Below are positions 46,288 to 55,584 of a stretch of 64,000 nucleotides of DNA, one piece after another. Position 1 is the stretch's first letter, and the number at the start of each line of letters is the position of its first letter. Source of the DNA: Deltaproteobacteria bacterium (GTDB lineage: Bacteria; Myxococcota_A; UBA796; JAFGLY01). The notes beneath the pieces are model-generated. The model was not told the origin of the DNA. It saw only the letters and a list, made by a program, of their open reading frames with translations, and ran no database searches. The stretch is from NCBI GenBank assembly GCA_016927815.1, contig JAFGLY010000125.1, forward strand, positions 1-64,000, read 5' to 3'. The position numbers and the translations under genes are program-made.

Positions 46288-47304
46288 TCACGGCACAGGT
46301 GTCGGATCTCGGGCCAGCGTGGGGGGCCACGTTCGCAGGGTCGCTTCCACTTCGGACAGATCCCGGGCGTGAAACACGCGGCGGCGCAGCGCCCCCCCGT
46401 GCGGCAGGGCCCGGGTGGTGTACGCAGCGAGCTTCTTCACCCGCCCCAGTGCGCCGGACTCGGTGCGGAACACGGACCTCGTGCCCTCGATGTAGGCGAG
46501 CAGGAAGGCGCACCGGTCGGCGGGGGTGGGCGGCTCGAAGGGCTCTCCCGCAAGGGTGCGCGCGACCTCGAGGGGCAGCCACGGATCGCACAGGGCACCG
46601 CGGCCAATCATCAAGGCGTGGCAGCCGGTCTCGTCGAGCAGCCGGAGCGCGGAAGGCACGTCCACGACGTCTCCGTTGCCGACCACGGGGATCCCGACCG
46701 CCCGGCGCACCTCGGCGATGGGTTTTGGGTCGAAGGTACCGCCGAAGGCATCCTCGCGCGTCCGCCAGTGGACGACGATGCCGTCTGCTCCTTCTCCCTC
46801 GCAGATCCGGGCGATCTCCAGGTGGTTGCGGTGGCCTGGCGTGAGCCCGGATCGGATCTTCACGGTGAGCGGCACATCCACCGCAGCCCGGACGGCCGCG
46901 ACGATCGACCTCGCCAGGGCGGGATCGCCCAGCAGGGCCGCCCCCCCCGAGTGGGCGCAGACCTTCCGGGCCGGGCACCCCATGTTGATGTCCACCACCG
47001 ACGCCCCCGAGGCCGCGACCCATCGTGCGGCCTCGGCCAGCACCTCGGGCCTCCGGCCGTAGATCTGCACGGCGCCCGGCCGTTCGTCGGGATCGAGCAT
47101 GGCGGTCTCGCGTACCCGGCGGACCTGCCGCACCAGGCCCTCTGCGGGCACGAACTCGGTGCAGGTGAGGCCGATGCCTCCGATCCTGCGGATGAGACGA
47201 CGGAAGGTGACGTCGGTCAGCCCTTCCATCGGGGCCAGGAGGACGGCTGGCCGGATCTCGAGGCCCCTCAAGCGCAACAGGGTCGGGCGGCAGGGCGGGT
47301 GCAC
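46288..47304 (-). CDS. dus: tRNA-dihydrouridine synthase (Dus family)
   Basis: LAPMEGLTDVTFRRL, AVQIYGRRPEVLAEAA, DINMGCPARKVCAHSGGAALL, LTVKIRSG, VVGNGDV, MIGRGALCDPWL. Confidence 0.94.
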   Translation of the reverse strand: MHPPCRPTLLRLRGLEIRPAVLLAPMEGLTDVTFRRLIRRIGGIGLTCTEFVPAEGLVRQVRRVRETAMLDPDERPGAVQIYGRRPEVLAEAARWVAASGASVVDINMGCPARKVCAHSGGAALLGDPALARSIVAAVRAAVDVPLTVKIRSGLTPGHRNHLEIARICEGEGADGIVVHWRTREDAFGGTFDPKPIAEVRRAVGIPVVGNGDVVDVPSALRLLDETGCHALMIGRGALCDPWLPLEVARTLAGEPFEPPTPADRCAFLLAYIEGTRSVFRTESGALGRVKKLAAYTTRALPHGGALRRRVFHARDLSEVEATLRTWPPTLARDPTPVP

Positions 47305-47340
47305 GCTGAAGGGCTATCCCGTCCGCCACGACGCCCATGA

Positions 47341-47398
47341 GGTCCGGCCGCCGCCCTGCCCCCGACGGGAGGTCGGGCGGCGGCCCCGGCGGGGGACC
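47341..47398 (-). terminator. Strong GC hairpin between ssb and dus, terminator-like without U-tract
   Basis: Perfect 11-bp arms GGCCGCCGCCC (47346-47356) / GGGCGGCGGCC (47375-47385), plus outer GGTCC/GGACC. Confidence 0.35.
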
Positions 47399-47405
47399 GC
47401 CGTCC

Positions 47406-47840
47406 TCACCGCTCGTCGTCGGGACCCTCCTGCTCCACCTCGGGGGGCAGGGGATCGGGGAGCACGGCCCGAGAGCGCACCTCCCGATCCACCTGCGGGT
47501 ACGAGGCGGGACGGCTGCCGGCGATGGCGCTGAACCGACGCGCCGCCACCTCCACCACGCGGTGCCGTCTGCCCTCGCCGTCGTCCCACGACCGGGGCAC
47601 GAGGCGCCCCTCGACGAGGCAGAGGGTTCCCTTGGAGAGGGTCCGGCTGGCACGCTCGGCGAGGTCATCCCAGAGGACGATGTCGTGCCAGTCGGTTTCC
47701 TGCACCCACTCGTCCTCTCGACGGGCGGAGCGGTTGGTGGCCAGGCGGAGGCGACAGCACGCCTTCCCGCCGTTGGTGTGGCGCAGCTCGGGGCTGTTTC
47801 CGAGGTGGCCGAGGAGGAGGACCTGGTTGATGCCCTGCAT
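47406..47840 (-). CDS. ssb: Single-stranded DNA-binding protein
   Basis: INQVLLLGHLGNSPELRHTNGGKACCRLRLATN...TDWHDIVLWDDLAERASRTLSKGTLCLVEGRL. Confidence 0.9.
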   Translation of the reverse strand: MQGINQVLLLGHLGNSPELRHTNGGKACCRLRLATNRSARREDEWVQETDWHDIVLWDDLAERASRTLSKGTLCLVEGRLVPRSWDDGEGRRHRVVEVAARRFSAIAGSRPASYPQVDREVRSRAVLPDPLPPEVEQEGPDDER

Positions 47841-47955
47841 GCGGGACTCCTTTCGTCTACGGGGCGTCCAGGAACGAAGCACGGATCGTGCCAAGGCTGT
47901 CCCATCGGGTTTTCGGGCGTTCGAGGCCGTTCCGAGATCCTCCATCCGGCCCGGG

Positions 47956-48018
47956 GTGTCGGACGGATCGTCGGACCGACGACACCTGCCGACACCCCCC
48001 TCCCCCGGGTGTTATGAT
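47956..48018 (+). promoter_or_regulatory. Palindromic region and possible promoter in divergent ssb/panB intergenic region
   Basis: Palindrome CGTCGG-A-CCGACG (47969-47981) nested in GTGTCGG/CCGACAC; CCGACA - 18 nt - TATGAT (48013-48018). Confidence 0.4.
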
Positions 48019-48148
48019 GCGCCCGCCGTCGCAGCCCTGTGGACCGACCCGCAGAAGGCGTGGCGGTTTCGCCTCCCGATCCCCTGGACCGACACCCCGG
48101 CCGGGAGGATCCGCCGAATCCGGCAGGGAGGATCACTCGGAGATCGCA

Positions 48149-48985
48149 ATGGCTCGAACCACGGTACCGGACCTTCAACGCCTGAAGGCCGAGAACCGAA
48201 AAATCGTGATGGTCACCGCCTACGACGCCACCATGGCGCGCCTGGTGGATGCTGCGGGGGCGGACATGGTGCTCGTCGGCGACAGCCTGGGCATGGTGAT
48301 CCAGGGCAACGAGGACACGCTCGGGGTCACGCTCGAGCACATCGCCTACCATGGACGCTGCGTCGCCCGGGGCCTCAAACAGGCGCACCTGACTCTCGAC
48401 ATGCCCTTCCTTTCCTTCCAGATCTCGCCCCAAGAGGCGCTCCGCAACGCCGGGCGCCTCGTGCAGGAGGGCCAGGCCCAGTCCGTCAAGCTCGAGGGGG
48501 GCGAGCGGTCGTCCGAGGCCATCCGGCTCATCGTGGAGGCCGGCATCCCGGTGGTGGGCCACGTGGGTCTGACACCCCAGTCGGTCCACGCGCTGGGCGG
48601 CTTCCGCGTCCAGGGGCGCTCCCAGGAGGCCGCGGATCGGATCGTGCGCGACGCGCACGCGGTCGAGGACGCCGGGGCCTTCTGCATCGTGCTGGAGTCC
48701 ATTCCCGAGGACGTGGCCGCCCGCATCACCGAGGAACTCGAGATCCCCACGATCGGCATCGGCGCAGGGCCCTCCTGCGACGGCCAGGTGCTGGTCTGCT
48801 ACGATCTCCTGGGCTTCGACCTCTCCTTTCAGCCGCGCTTCGTCAAGCGCTACGCCGAGATGGAACCCGCCATCGTGGGGGCGGTGCGTTCCTACGCGTC
48901 CGAGGTCCGCAGCGGGGCGTTTCCTACCGCAGAACACTCCTTCCAGCGCAAACAGGCCCCGGCCCGACTGAAGCGCGTCTACTAG
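48149..48985 (+). CDS. panB: 3-methyl-2-oxobutanoate hydroxymethyltransferase
   Basis: VMVTAYDATMARLVDAAGADMVLVGDSLGMVIQG, VKLEGG, GHVGLTPQSVHALGGFRVQGR, IPTIGIGAGPSCDGQVLVCYDLLG. Confidence 0.96.
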   Translation: MARTTVPDLQRLKAENRKIVMVTAYDATMARLVDAAGADMVLVGDSLGMVIQGNEDTLGVTLEHIAYHGRCVARGLKQAHLTLDMPFLSFQISPQEALRNAGRLVQEGQAQSVKLEGGERSSEAIRLIVEAGIPVVGHVGLTPQSVHALGGFRVQGRSQEAADRIVRDAHAVEDAGAFCIVLESIPEDVAARITEELEIPTIGIGAGPSCDGQVLVCYDLLGFDLSFQPRFVKRYAEMEPAIVGAVRSYASEVRSGAFPTAEHSFQRKQAPARLKRVY

Positions 48986-48999
48986 CCCCCAAGGCCTCG

Positions 49000-49824
49000 A
49001 TGCGAACCTGCAACGACCCGGACGACGTCACCGCCTGGGCCCGGTCGTGGCGTTCCGAGGGCGCCCGGGTGGGATTCGTCCCCACGATGGGCTTTCTCCA
49101 CCGTGGTCACGCCTCGCTCCTGGACCTCGCCCACGCGCGATGCGACCGCGTGGTCGTATCCATCTACGTGAACCCGCTCCAGTTCGGGCCCAGCGAGGAT
49201 CTCGACCGCTACCCCCGCGATCCGGAGGGGGACCTTCGCCTGTGTGCCGCTCACGGGGTGGATCTCGCCTTCCTGCCCGAAACGCTCTATCCTCCAGGTT
49301 TTTCCACTCGGGTGAGGGTGGAGGGGCTCACGTCCGTGCTCTGTGGAGCGGCCCGTCGGGGCCACTTCGAGGGCGTCACCACCGTGGTCGCACGCCTGTT
49401 CGGCATCGTGGGGCCCTGCACGTCCGTGTTCGGGGAGAAGGACTGGCAGCAGTACGTGGTCGTGCGCCGCATGGCCGAGGATCTCCACCCGGGGGTCGAG
49501 GTGGTCGCCGGCCCGCTCGTCCGCGACGACGACGGCCTGGCGCTCTCCAGCCGGAACCGCTACCTCTCGGCGGCCGACCGGGTCCGGGCCCTCTCCCTCC
49601 ACCGGGCGCTCCGAGCGATCCGCGACAGCCGGGAGCCCTCCGTCCCGGCGCTCCTCGAGGAGGGCCGCTCCCTGCTCGAGGTGGATCGCCTCGACTACAT
49701 CGCCATCGTGGATCCCTGGTCCCTCGCCCCGCTCGAGCGGGTGGACCGCCCGGCCCGCGCGCTCGTGGCGGCCTTTGTCGGGAATACGCGCCTCATCGAT
49801 AACGTGGCGGTGGATCCCCGATGA
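49000..49824 (+). CDS. panC: Pantothenate synthetase
   Basis: VGFVPTMGFLHRGHASLL, VVSIYVNPLQFGPSEDLDRYPRD, VFGEKDWQQ, RDDDGLALSSRNRYLS. Confidence 0.96.
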   Translation: MRTCNDPDDVTAWARSWRSEGARVGFVPTMGFLHRGHASLLDLAHARCDRVVVSIYVNPLQFGPSEDLDRYPRDPEGDLRLCAAHGVDLAFLPETLYPPGFSTRVRVEGLTSVLCGAARRGHFEGVTTVVARLFGIVGPCTSVFGEKDWQQYVVVRRMAEDLHPGVEVVAGPLVRDDDGLALSSRNRYLSAADRVRALSLHRALRAIRDSREPSVPALLEEGRSLLEVDRLDYIAIVDPWSLAPLERVDRPARALVAAFVGNTRLIDNVAVDPR

Positions 49825-50117
49825 ACGTGGATGCCGCCACCTGGTCGTTCCTGATCCTGCTGGTCGTGATTGCGGCCAACCGCCTCCTGCTCCCGGCGCT
49901 CGGCCACCGCGCCGGTGCCTGGTTCTACTGGCCGATCCAGGCCCTCGACGCCCTGGGCGCCGTGTTCCTCCTGGTCTGGGGCATGCCCGGCCTCTCCGGC
50001 GCTCTCCGCATCCTGGACTTCTTCGTGGCTGGCGTGCTCGTGCTCCACATCCTGGAGAACCACCTGCGCAGGGGGCGGGTCCGCCGGTCGCCCGTGGAGC
50101 GGTCGCCCACCTCCTAG
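49821..50117 (+). CDS. Hypothetical small membrane protein
   Basis: 98 aa, three hydrophobic segments, ATGA overlap with panC. Confidence 0.65.
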   Translation: MNVDAATWSFLILLVVIAANRLLLPALGHRAGAWFYWPIQALDALGAVFLLVWGMPGLSGALRILDFFVAGVLVLHILENHLRRGRVRRSPVERSPTS

Positions 50118-50195
50118 CCCGACGCCGGATCCGGATCGGTTGACGGCCGTCCACTCGGCGGACAGGATGAAGCGTCTCCTCGCTTCTGGAACCCG

Positions 50196-51341
50196 ATGCC
50201 GCACTACCGCATCCGACGCGCTGGGATCGAGTTTCCGGTCTCCGGGCTCCAGGCGCTCGTGCAGATGGTGGCCGACGGCACGCTCTCCGCCGAGGACCGC
50301 GTCTGGGACCCCGAACGACAGGAGTGGCTGCCGGCTTCCGAGATCGCACGCCTCGACGAGGCCTTCGCCCGACGGGAGGCGCTGCGACTGCGCCTGTCCG
50401 CGCCCCGTGTACCCGGATTCCGCTCGCCTCCTGCCCCGACCCCCGTAGACCGCCCTCCCACCGGTCAGGCGTCCTCCGACGCGGATCCGCCCGCCAAGGA
50501 ATTCCCGGAGCGAACGCCCTTCCTTTCACCCGATACGGGGGTTCCGAGCGAGTGGCCCCCAGAGGAGATCTCGCCCGAACCCCGAGGCCTGGTGATCCGC
50601 TTCCCCACGCCCGACACTCGTTGCTCGGAGGGAGCCCTGGCCCGCGAGCCCCGGGACGAACCCCTCGACCCCGCGCTCTTCCGGCCCGCCGAGGTGCCTC
50701 TCGCACGACCCCCCTCCACCTGGCGCGTCCGCCCCATGGTTCTCCTCTCCACGTTGCTCATGGGCGGAACGCTCCTGCTCGCCGTGGAGATGCACGTCCG
50801 CGGCACGGCCGGGCAGTACTTCCAGCCGGTCCAGACAGCGCGCACGATTCCCACCGTGGTCCCGGGTACGCCCCCGTCCACCGGGGCGCCCAACCTTCCC
50901 GAGGGTGTGGCCGACTTCTACGAGACGATGGAAGACGACCTGAGGAGGCGCATGGTGCCGGGCGACTTCGAGATCCGCTCCAAGGACGCCCTCGAGATGG
51001 CCCTCATGGTGGAACTGTCGCGTCTGCGCGTGGACCTGGTCCGGGTGAGCGCTCCCATCCTCTCCTGGGGCGGTCGCAAGGGCGACGTGCCCTTGAGCGC
51101 CGAGATCCACATCTGGTACGAGAGCCAACCGAGCGATCTGGACCAGGAGCTCGGCGCCATCGGACTCGCCGTGGGGCGTTACGTGCAGCGGTACAACCTC
51201 GAGGTGCCCGTCTGCGAGGTGTTGATCCAGGAACCCGGGGGAGGGATCCGCGCCCGCCCGCTCGATGCCGAACTGGCCCGCGCCTTCTACCTCCAGCGCA
51301 TCTCGCTGGTGAAATTCCTGGCGGGCGGCGAGGCTTTGTGA
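50196..51341 (+). CDS. Hypothetical protein with N-terminal GYF_2/DUF4339-like region and central TM
   Basis: YRIRRAGIEFPVSGLQALVQMVADGTLSAEDRVWDPERQEWLPASEI; TM MVLLSTLLMGGTLLLAV. Confidence 0.6.
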   Translation: MPHYRIRRAGIEFPVSGLQALVQMVADGTLSAEDRVWDPERQEWLPASEIARLDEAFARREALRLRLSAPRVPGFRSPPAPTPVDRPPTGQASSDADPPAKEFPERTPFLSPDTGVPSEWPPEEISPEPRGLVIRFPTPDTRCSEGALAREPRDEPLDPALFRPAEVPLARPPSTWRVRPMVLLSTLLMGGTLLLAVEMHVRGTAGQYFQPVQTARTIPTVVPGTPPSTGAPNLPEGVADFYETMEDDLRRRMVPGDFEIRSKDALEMALMVELSRLRVDLVRVSAPILSWGGRKGDVPLSAEIHIWYESQPSDLDQELGAIGLAVGRYVQRYNLEVPVCEVLIQEPGGGIRARPLDAELARAFYLQRISLVKFLAGGEAL

Positions 51342-51419
51342 CTCGGTGAGGCCCGGCGGAACGGCTCGGCCGTCGCCGCGTCTCCTTCTGGGGCAAGGTG
51401 TCGCTTCTCTGTCCGCCGT

Positions 51420-52880
51420 CTACCGGTTCACGTACGCGTTGTGGAACTCGATCCAGCGGGGCAGCACCCGCTCGATCAGTTTCTTCGGCGGCAGAAAGGC
51501 GATTCTCAGGTGGTGCGTGCCCTCCTTCTGCCCGAATCCCGAACCGTTGACCGTGCAGAGTCCCGTCGTCTCGAGGAGATTCATGCAGTAGTCGAAGTCC
51601 GTGGTTCCCACGGGGAGCTTGTTCAGTCTCGGAAACAGGTACATGGCTCCGGTCCGACCGAAGCACTCGACCTGGTCCATGTGCTTGAACCCCTCCCGGA
51701 TCAGGGTGGCCTTGTCCCACAGGTCGGTCAGGATGGTCTGTTTCTCCTGTGCGAACAGCCGATAGGGCTCGCTCCCCTCCTCGGGAGGATTCACCACCAG
51801 GTACATCAGGAGTTGCCCGGCGGTGTTCGGGCACAGGCACACCGAGGCCTGCTTCAGGAGAATCTCCGTGAAGGACAGGGGGGTACCCGCAGCCTTCGGG
51901 GGGTTCCTCACCTCGAGATATCCCCCTCGATGTCCACACTCTCCATAGAACCCCTTCGAGATGCTGTGCAGGCTGAACAGGGGGACTTCCTCTCGTCCGA
52001 GCACCTTGGCGAAGGACGTGAAGGTCGCCCCGTAGGTATTCTCCTGGTAGACCTCGTCGGCGATCAGGACAATCTCATTGTCCCTCGCGAAGTCGATGAT
52101 CTCCCGGATGGTTTCTGCGCCCAGGATCGCTCCGGTGGGGTTTCCCGGATGGATGACCACGAGTCCCTTCACGCGGATGCCGTCTCTCCTGGCTGCGCTC
52201 AGGGCCTCCTCGAGAATGGATCGGTTCAGGACCCACCCGCTGTCCTCGTCGGGATAGTAGTTGACCTGGGTGCCGCCGGATTTCTTGATCGTCGCCGAGT
52301 AGAGCGGGTACTGGGGAATCGGGATCATGATGCCGTCCTTGGGATCGGCGATCAACAGGTCGATGACGTACTTGGCACCTTCGCTGGCGCCGTTCGTGAC
52401 GAAGATGCCGTCCGGATTCGAAGGCGACCCGTGCGTGGTGTCCACCCCATCTCGCTTGTCTATGAACCTCGCGATGGCCTCCCGGATGAAGAGCGGGCCA
52501 TTGCTCTCCGAGTAGGCGCCGAGACCGCTCTTCATGTTGGAGAGGAACTGCTCGCTCACCTTCAGGACGTGCTCGGACACGCGCTCGATGTCCCCCAACC
52601 CGGCCGGGGGTCCGCCGTCGGTCTTCCATCGCTTCTCGAGCGCCCGTTCTCGATCGATCTTCGCGGGGTCCTCCACGAGGCTCAACACCTGGCGGTAGTA
52701 CGTGATCGGCTTCTGCCCGAGTGCTTGCGGGTTCCCGATGTTGCACAGGATCGTCTCCCTCCCCTGCTGTCTCAACTCGGCGGCCCTTCGGGGGATGGGT
52801 CCTCTCACCGCATATTCCATCTCCAGGATGTTCTGGTTCACCGTGAGGTGGATCGGCTCGCGGGCGTTCATTGCGTTCAT
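51420..52880 (-). CDS. Eukaryotic-type alanine aminotransferase (class I/II PLP aminotransferase)
   Basis: EYAVRGPIPRRAAELRQQGRETILCNIGNPQALGQKPITYYRQVLSLVEDP, NGASEGAKYVIDLLI, HPGNPTGA, LIADEVYQENTY, SISKGFYGECGHRGGY. Confidence 0.92.
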   Translation of the reverse strand: MNAMNAREPIHLTVNQNILEMEYAVRGPIPRRAAELRQQGRETILCNIGNPQALGQKPITYYRQVLSLVEDPAKIDRERALEKRWKTDGGPPAGLGDIERVSEHVLKVSEQFLSNMKSGLGAYSESNGPLFIREAIARFIDKRDGVDTTHGSPSNPDGIFVTNGASEGAKYVIDLLIADPKDGIMIPIPQYPLYSATIKKSGGTQVNYYPDEDSGWVLNRSILEEALSAARRDGIRVKGLVVIHPGNPTGAILGAETIREIIDFARDNEIVLIADEVYQENTYGATFTSFAKVLGREEVPLFSLHSISKGFYGECGHRGGYLEVRNPPKAAGTPLSFTEILLKQASVCLCPNTAGQLLMYLVVNPPEEGSEPYRLFAQEKQTILTDLWDKATLIREGFKHMDQVECFGRTGAMYLFPRLNKLPVGTTDFDYCMNLLETTGLCTVNGSGFGQKEGTHHLRIAFLPPKKLIERVLPRWIEFHNAYVNR

Positions 52881-52893
52881 CTCCTACAAGGGG

Positions 52894-53889
52894 TCAGATC
52901 TCGATCTCTCGTCCCACGCCGCCTTCTCGGGCCAGAGCGTAGACGCGCGCCGCTGCGGCCACGTCCTGGACGGCCAGACCGCCGGACTTGAAGAGCGTGA
53001 TCTCCCATGGGGAGGTGCGCCCTGGCTTCAGGCCCGCGATCACCTCACCGAGATCGGCACGGGGGTGCGACTCCGCGATGACACCCTCCCGGAGGGGGAT
53101 CTGGAGGTCGGCGTCCTCGGCGAACCGAGCCGAGGCGAGGTCCGTGATCAGCACGCTTCGGCGGATGGTCTCGCTGTCGAGCTCGCGTGCGTCCGGGGAG
53201 TGGGAGCCGATGGCGTTGAGGTGGGTCCCGGGCTGAAGCCACGCACCGTCGAAGAGCGGGGTGCGGCTCGAGGTGGCCGCCACCACCACGTCGCACTCCA
53301 GGCAGGCTCGGGGATCGGAAGCCACGGTGACGGGGATGCCGAGCCGATCACCCATGTCCGCCGCATACCGCTCGCTGGCCTCGGGCACGACGTCACAGAC
53401 CACGGCCCGCTCGATGGAGCGGACCTCGGCCACGGCCAAGAGCTGGGTCCGGGCCTGGACGCCCGCCCCGAACACGCCCACCGTGCGGGCGTCCTCGCGT
53501 GCGAGCCAGCGGGTGGCCACCCCTGAGGCAGCGCCGGTGCGCATGGCGGTGAGGAAGCCTGCGTCCATGATGGCCACCAGCGCGCCGGTGCGGGCGTCGT
53601 TGAGCAGGAGCGTGCCGATGGTGGTGGGCAGGCCGTATTTCGACGGGTTCTGGGCGAACACGGTGACGACCTTGAGGGCGAGCACACCGGGGTCGTCGGG
53701 CCCGTCGCCCGCGATCCACGCGGGCATGCCGAGGTGGAGGCCCGGGGCGTCGGCCACGCGGATGGCGGTGCGCTGGGGCATGACCACCCGGCCGCGACCG
53801 AGCTGGCGAAACCCGGCCTCGACGGCTTCGATACAGTCCTTCATGGTGAGGACGGACTCGACGTCCTTGCGGGTGAGGAGGAGGGGCAC
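52894..53889 (-). CDS. Ornithine cyclodeaminase/mu-crystallin family protein (possible alanine dehydrogenase)
   Basis: KVVTVFAQNP...GTLLLNDARTGALVAIMDAGFLTAMRTGAASGVATRWLA, VGVFGAGVQARTQLLAV, LNAIGSHSPDARELD. Confidence 0.88.
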   Translation of the reverse strand: MPLLLTRKDVESVLTMKDCIEAVEAGFRQLGRGRVVMPQRTAIRVADAPGLHLGMPAWIAGDGPDDPGVLALKVVTVFAQNPSKYGLPTTIGTLLLNDARTGALVAIMDAGFLTAMRTGAASGVATRWLAREDARTVGVFGAGVQARTQLLAVAEVRSIERAVVCDVVPEASERYAADMGDRLGIPVTVASDPRACLECDVVVAATSSRTPLFDGAWLQPGTHLNAIGSHSPDARELDSETIRRSVLITDLASARFAEDADLQIPLREGVIAESHPRADLGEVIAGLKPGRTSPWEITLFKSGGLAVQDVAAAARVYALAREGGVGREIEI

Positions 53890-53992
53890 GGCAGACTCCG
53901 GGTTCGAGGAAGGGGAAATGTACCACCCGGCCCAACTGCCGGCCGCTCCCCGAGACCCCGCGGGACTTGCGGTCGCCGGAGCCCGGGTCGCC

Positions 53993-54532
53993 CTACACTC
54001 CGTCGGGGGTGGCCTGCCGGATCGCCAGCACGGTGCGCACGACCGCCTCTGCGGGTGGGACGCCCCGCTGGGCCATCCTCAGCGTGCCTCGTGGGTTCAC
54101 GAGGTAGGCCGTCGGGACGATCCAGGGCCCGAACGGCGTCCGGATGGCCGCGTGGAAACGTACGGCCACGGCACCGTTGGCGTCGCTGCAGAGCGGGAAC
54201 CCGAGCCCCAGGCCCGCGGCGAGCCGTCCGAGCGGTTCGACGGCCTTTGGCATCACCACGAAGATGCGGACGTCGAGGGACTCGATCCGATGCCGCCGGT
54301 CCTCCAGGTCTTCGAGAATCGCTCTCACCGAAGGGCCTTCTCGCCACGGGGGCAGAAAGGCCAACCAGGCCCAGAACGCTCCGGGATGGTACGCCTGCCG
54401 GTCGTGGCCCGTCAGGTGCCACGCAGGGGCAGGCCGGCCCTCGGCCAGCAGCGGGGGAACGAGGCCTGCCTGTATGGCCCGCTTGCAGGATCCCGCCCCG
54501 AGTGCACGGCGCAACCCGCGGCCCGCTAGCAC
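53993..54532 (-). CDS. Thioredoxin-fold (AhpC/redoxin-like) protein lacking the expected Cys
   Basis: HPGAFWAWLAFLPPWREGPSVRAILEDLEDRR...DVRIFVVMPKAVEPL...FPLCSDANGAVAVRFHA...WIVPTAYLVNPRGTLRM; GTG start overlaps glycerate kinase stop. Confidence 0.5.
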   Translation of the reverse strand: MLAGRGLRRALGAGSCKRAIQAGLVPPLLAEGRPAPAWHLTGHDRQAYHPGAFWAWLAFLPPWREGPSVRAILEDLEDRRHRIESLDVRIFVVMPKAVEPLGRLAAGLGLGFPLCSDANGAVAVRFHAAIRTPFGPWIVPTAYLVNPRGTLRMAQRGVPPAEAVVRTVLAIRQATPDGV

Positions 54533-55584
54533 GACGCGGGCTCGGCAAGGCGCGCGGCGAGCCGGTCCGCAGCGGCGAGGAAGCGGCCCAGATCGGGGGG
54601 GCTCCCGGCGACCTCCACGAGGTCGGGTCCTCCGGGAGGGAGTGCGTGCGCCTCCCCCACGAGCGCAGCCACCCGGATCGATCCCACCCTGCGGGCGGTC
54701 CGGAGCACCGTCTCCACCACCTTGCCCTCGAAGGAGGTGGCATCGAGCCGACCCTCCCCGGTGATCACCACGTCGGCACCGTCCATCGCCGCCTCGAGGC
54801 CGGTCGTCCTCGCCACCCAGGGCGCACCCTCCCGGATCGGCCCCCCCGTGGCCACCGCGAGCGCGTACCCGAGCCCGCCTGCGGCGCCTCCTCCAGCCAG
54901 GTTCACCGGGAGGGGGGGGAGCCCGTTCTCCTCCCGCCACGCCGCAAGGACCCCGGCCCACCGGTGGAGCATGGCCTCCACCCGTCCGACCCGGTTCGCG
55001 GGCAGGCCCTTCTGCAGACCGAAACGCCGGGGGGCCTCGACGATCGGGGTCCGGACATCCGCGAGCAGGGCCACCACGGTACCCGCGAGGGGGGGGTCGC
55101 CGACGATCCGGTGAACCCGCTCCAGGTCCGCGCCCGTGATCGGCGCCTCCATGCGCCGGCCTTCAGAGTCCAGCGGCACCAGTCCCAGGGCTGCGAGCGC
55201 TCCCACCCCGCCGTCCAAGGTGGACGTCCCCCCGAGCCCCACGAGGTAGGGGCCGGCCTCTCCGGCCGCCTCCAGATCGATGAGCAGCCGACCGAGCGCG
55301 TGGCTGGATCGATCCAGGCAAGGCCGCTGCATGCCGGGGGATTCCCGCCCCAGGAGGCGGGCGGACTCGATCGCCACGACATCCCCGTGTCGCCTCCAGG
55401 CCTCGGCGGAAGGCGCGAGCCCGGCGTGGTGGCCGAGCACCGAGAGGAAGCCCTCGCCACCGTCGGCCATGGGATGGTCGGACACCCGGAGGCCTCGCGC
55501 CTTCAGCCGGGGTCCCACGAACGCGCACGCCGCCACGGCGGAGCAGAAGCCGCCGTAGGAATCGGGTGCCAGCAGCACCCTCAT
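54526..55584 (-). CDS. Glycerate kinase (GarK/GlxK type)
   Basis: APDSYGGFCSAVAAC, HPMADGGEGFLSVL, LGGTSTLDGGVGALAALG, NLAGGGAAGGLGYALAV, DVVITGEGRLDATSFEGK. Confidence 0.92.
   Translation of the reverse strand: MRVLLAPDSYGGFCSAVAACAFVGPRLKARGLRVSDHPMADGGEGFLSVLGHHAGLAPSAEAWRRHGDVVAIESARLLGRESPGMQRPCLDRSSHALGRLLIDLEAAGEAGPYLVGLGGTSTLDGGVGALAALGLVPLDSEGRRMEAPITGADLERVHRIVGDPPLAGTVVALLADVRTPIVEAPRRFGLQKGLPANRVGRVEAMLHRWAGVLAAWREENGLPPLPVNLAGGGAAGGLGYALAVATGGPIREGAPWVARTTGLEAAMDGADVVITGEGRLDATSFEGKVVETVLRTARRVGSIRVAALVGEAHALPPGGPDLVEVAGSPPDLGRFLAAADRLAARLAEPASC

Noticed and set aside
47341-47398. Canonical Rho-independent terminator for ssb
   Set aside because: Strong stem but no U-tract on the minus-strand 3' side; kept only as low-confidence terminator-like hairpin
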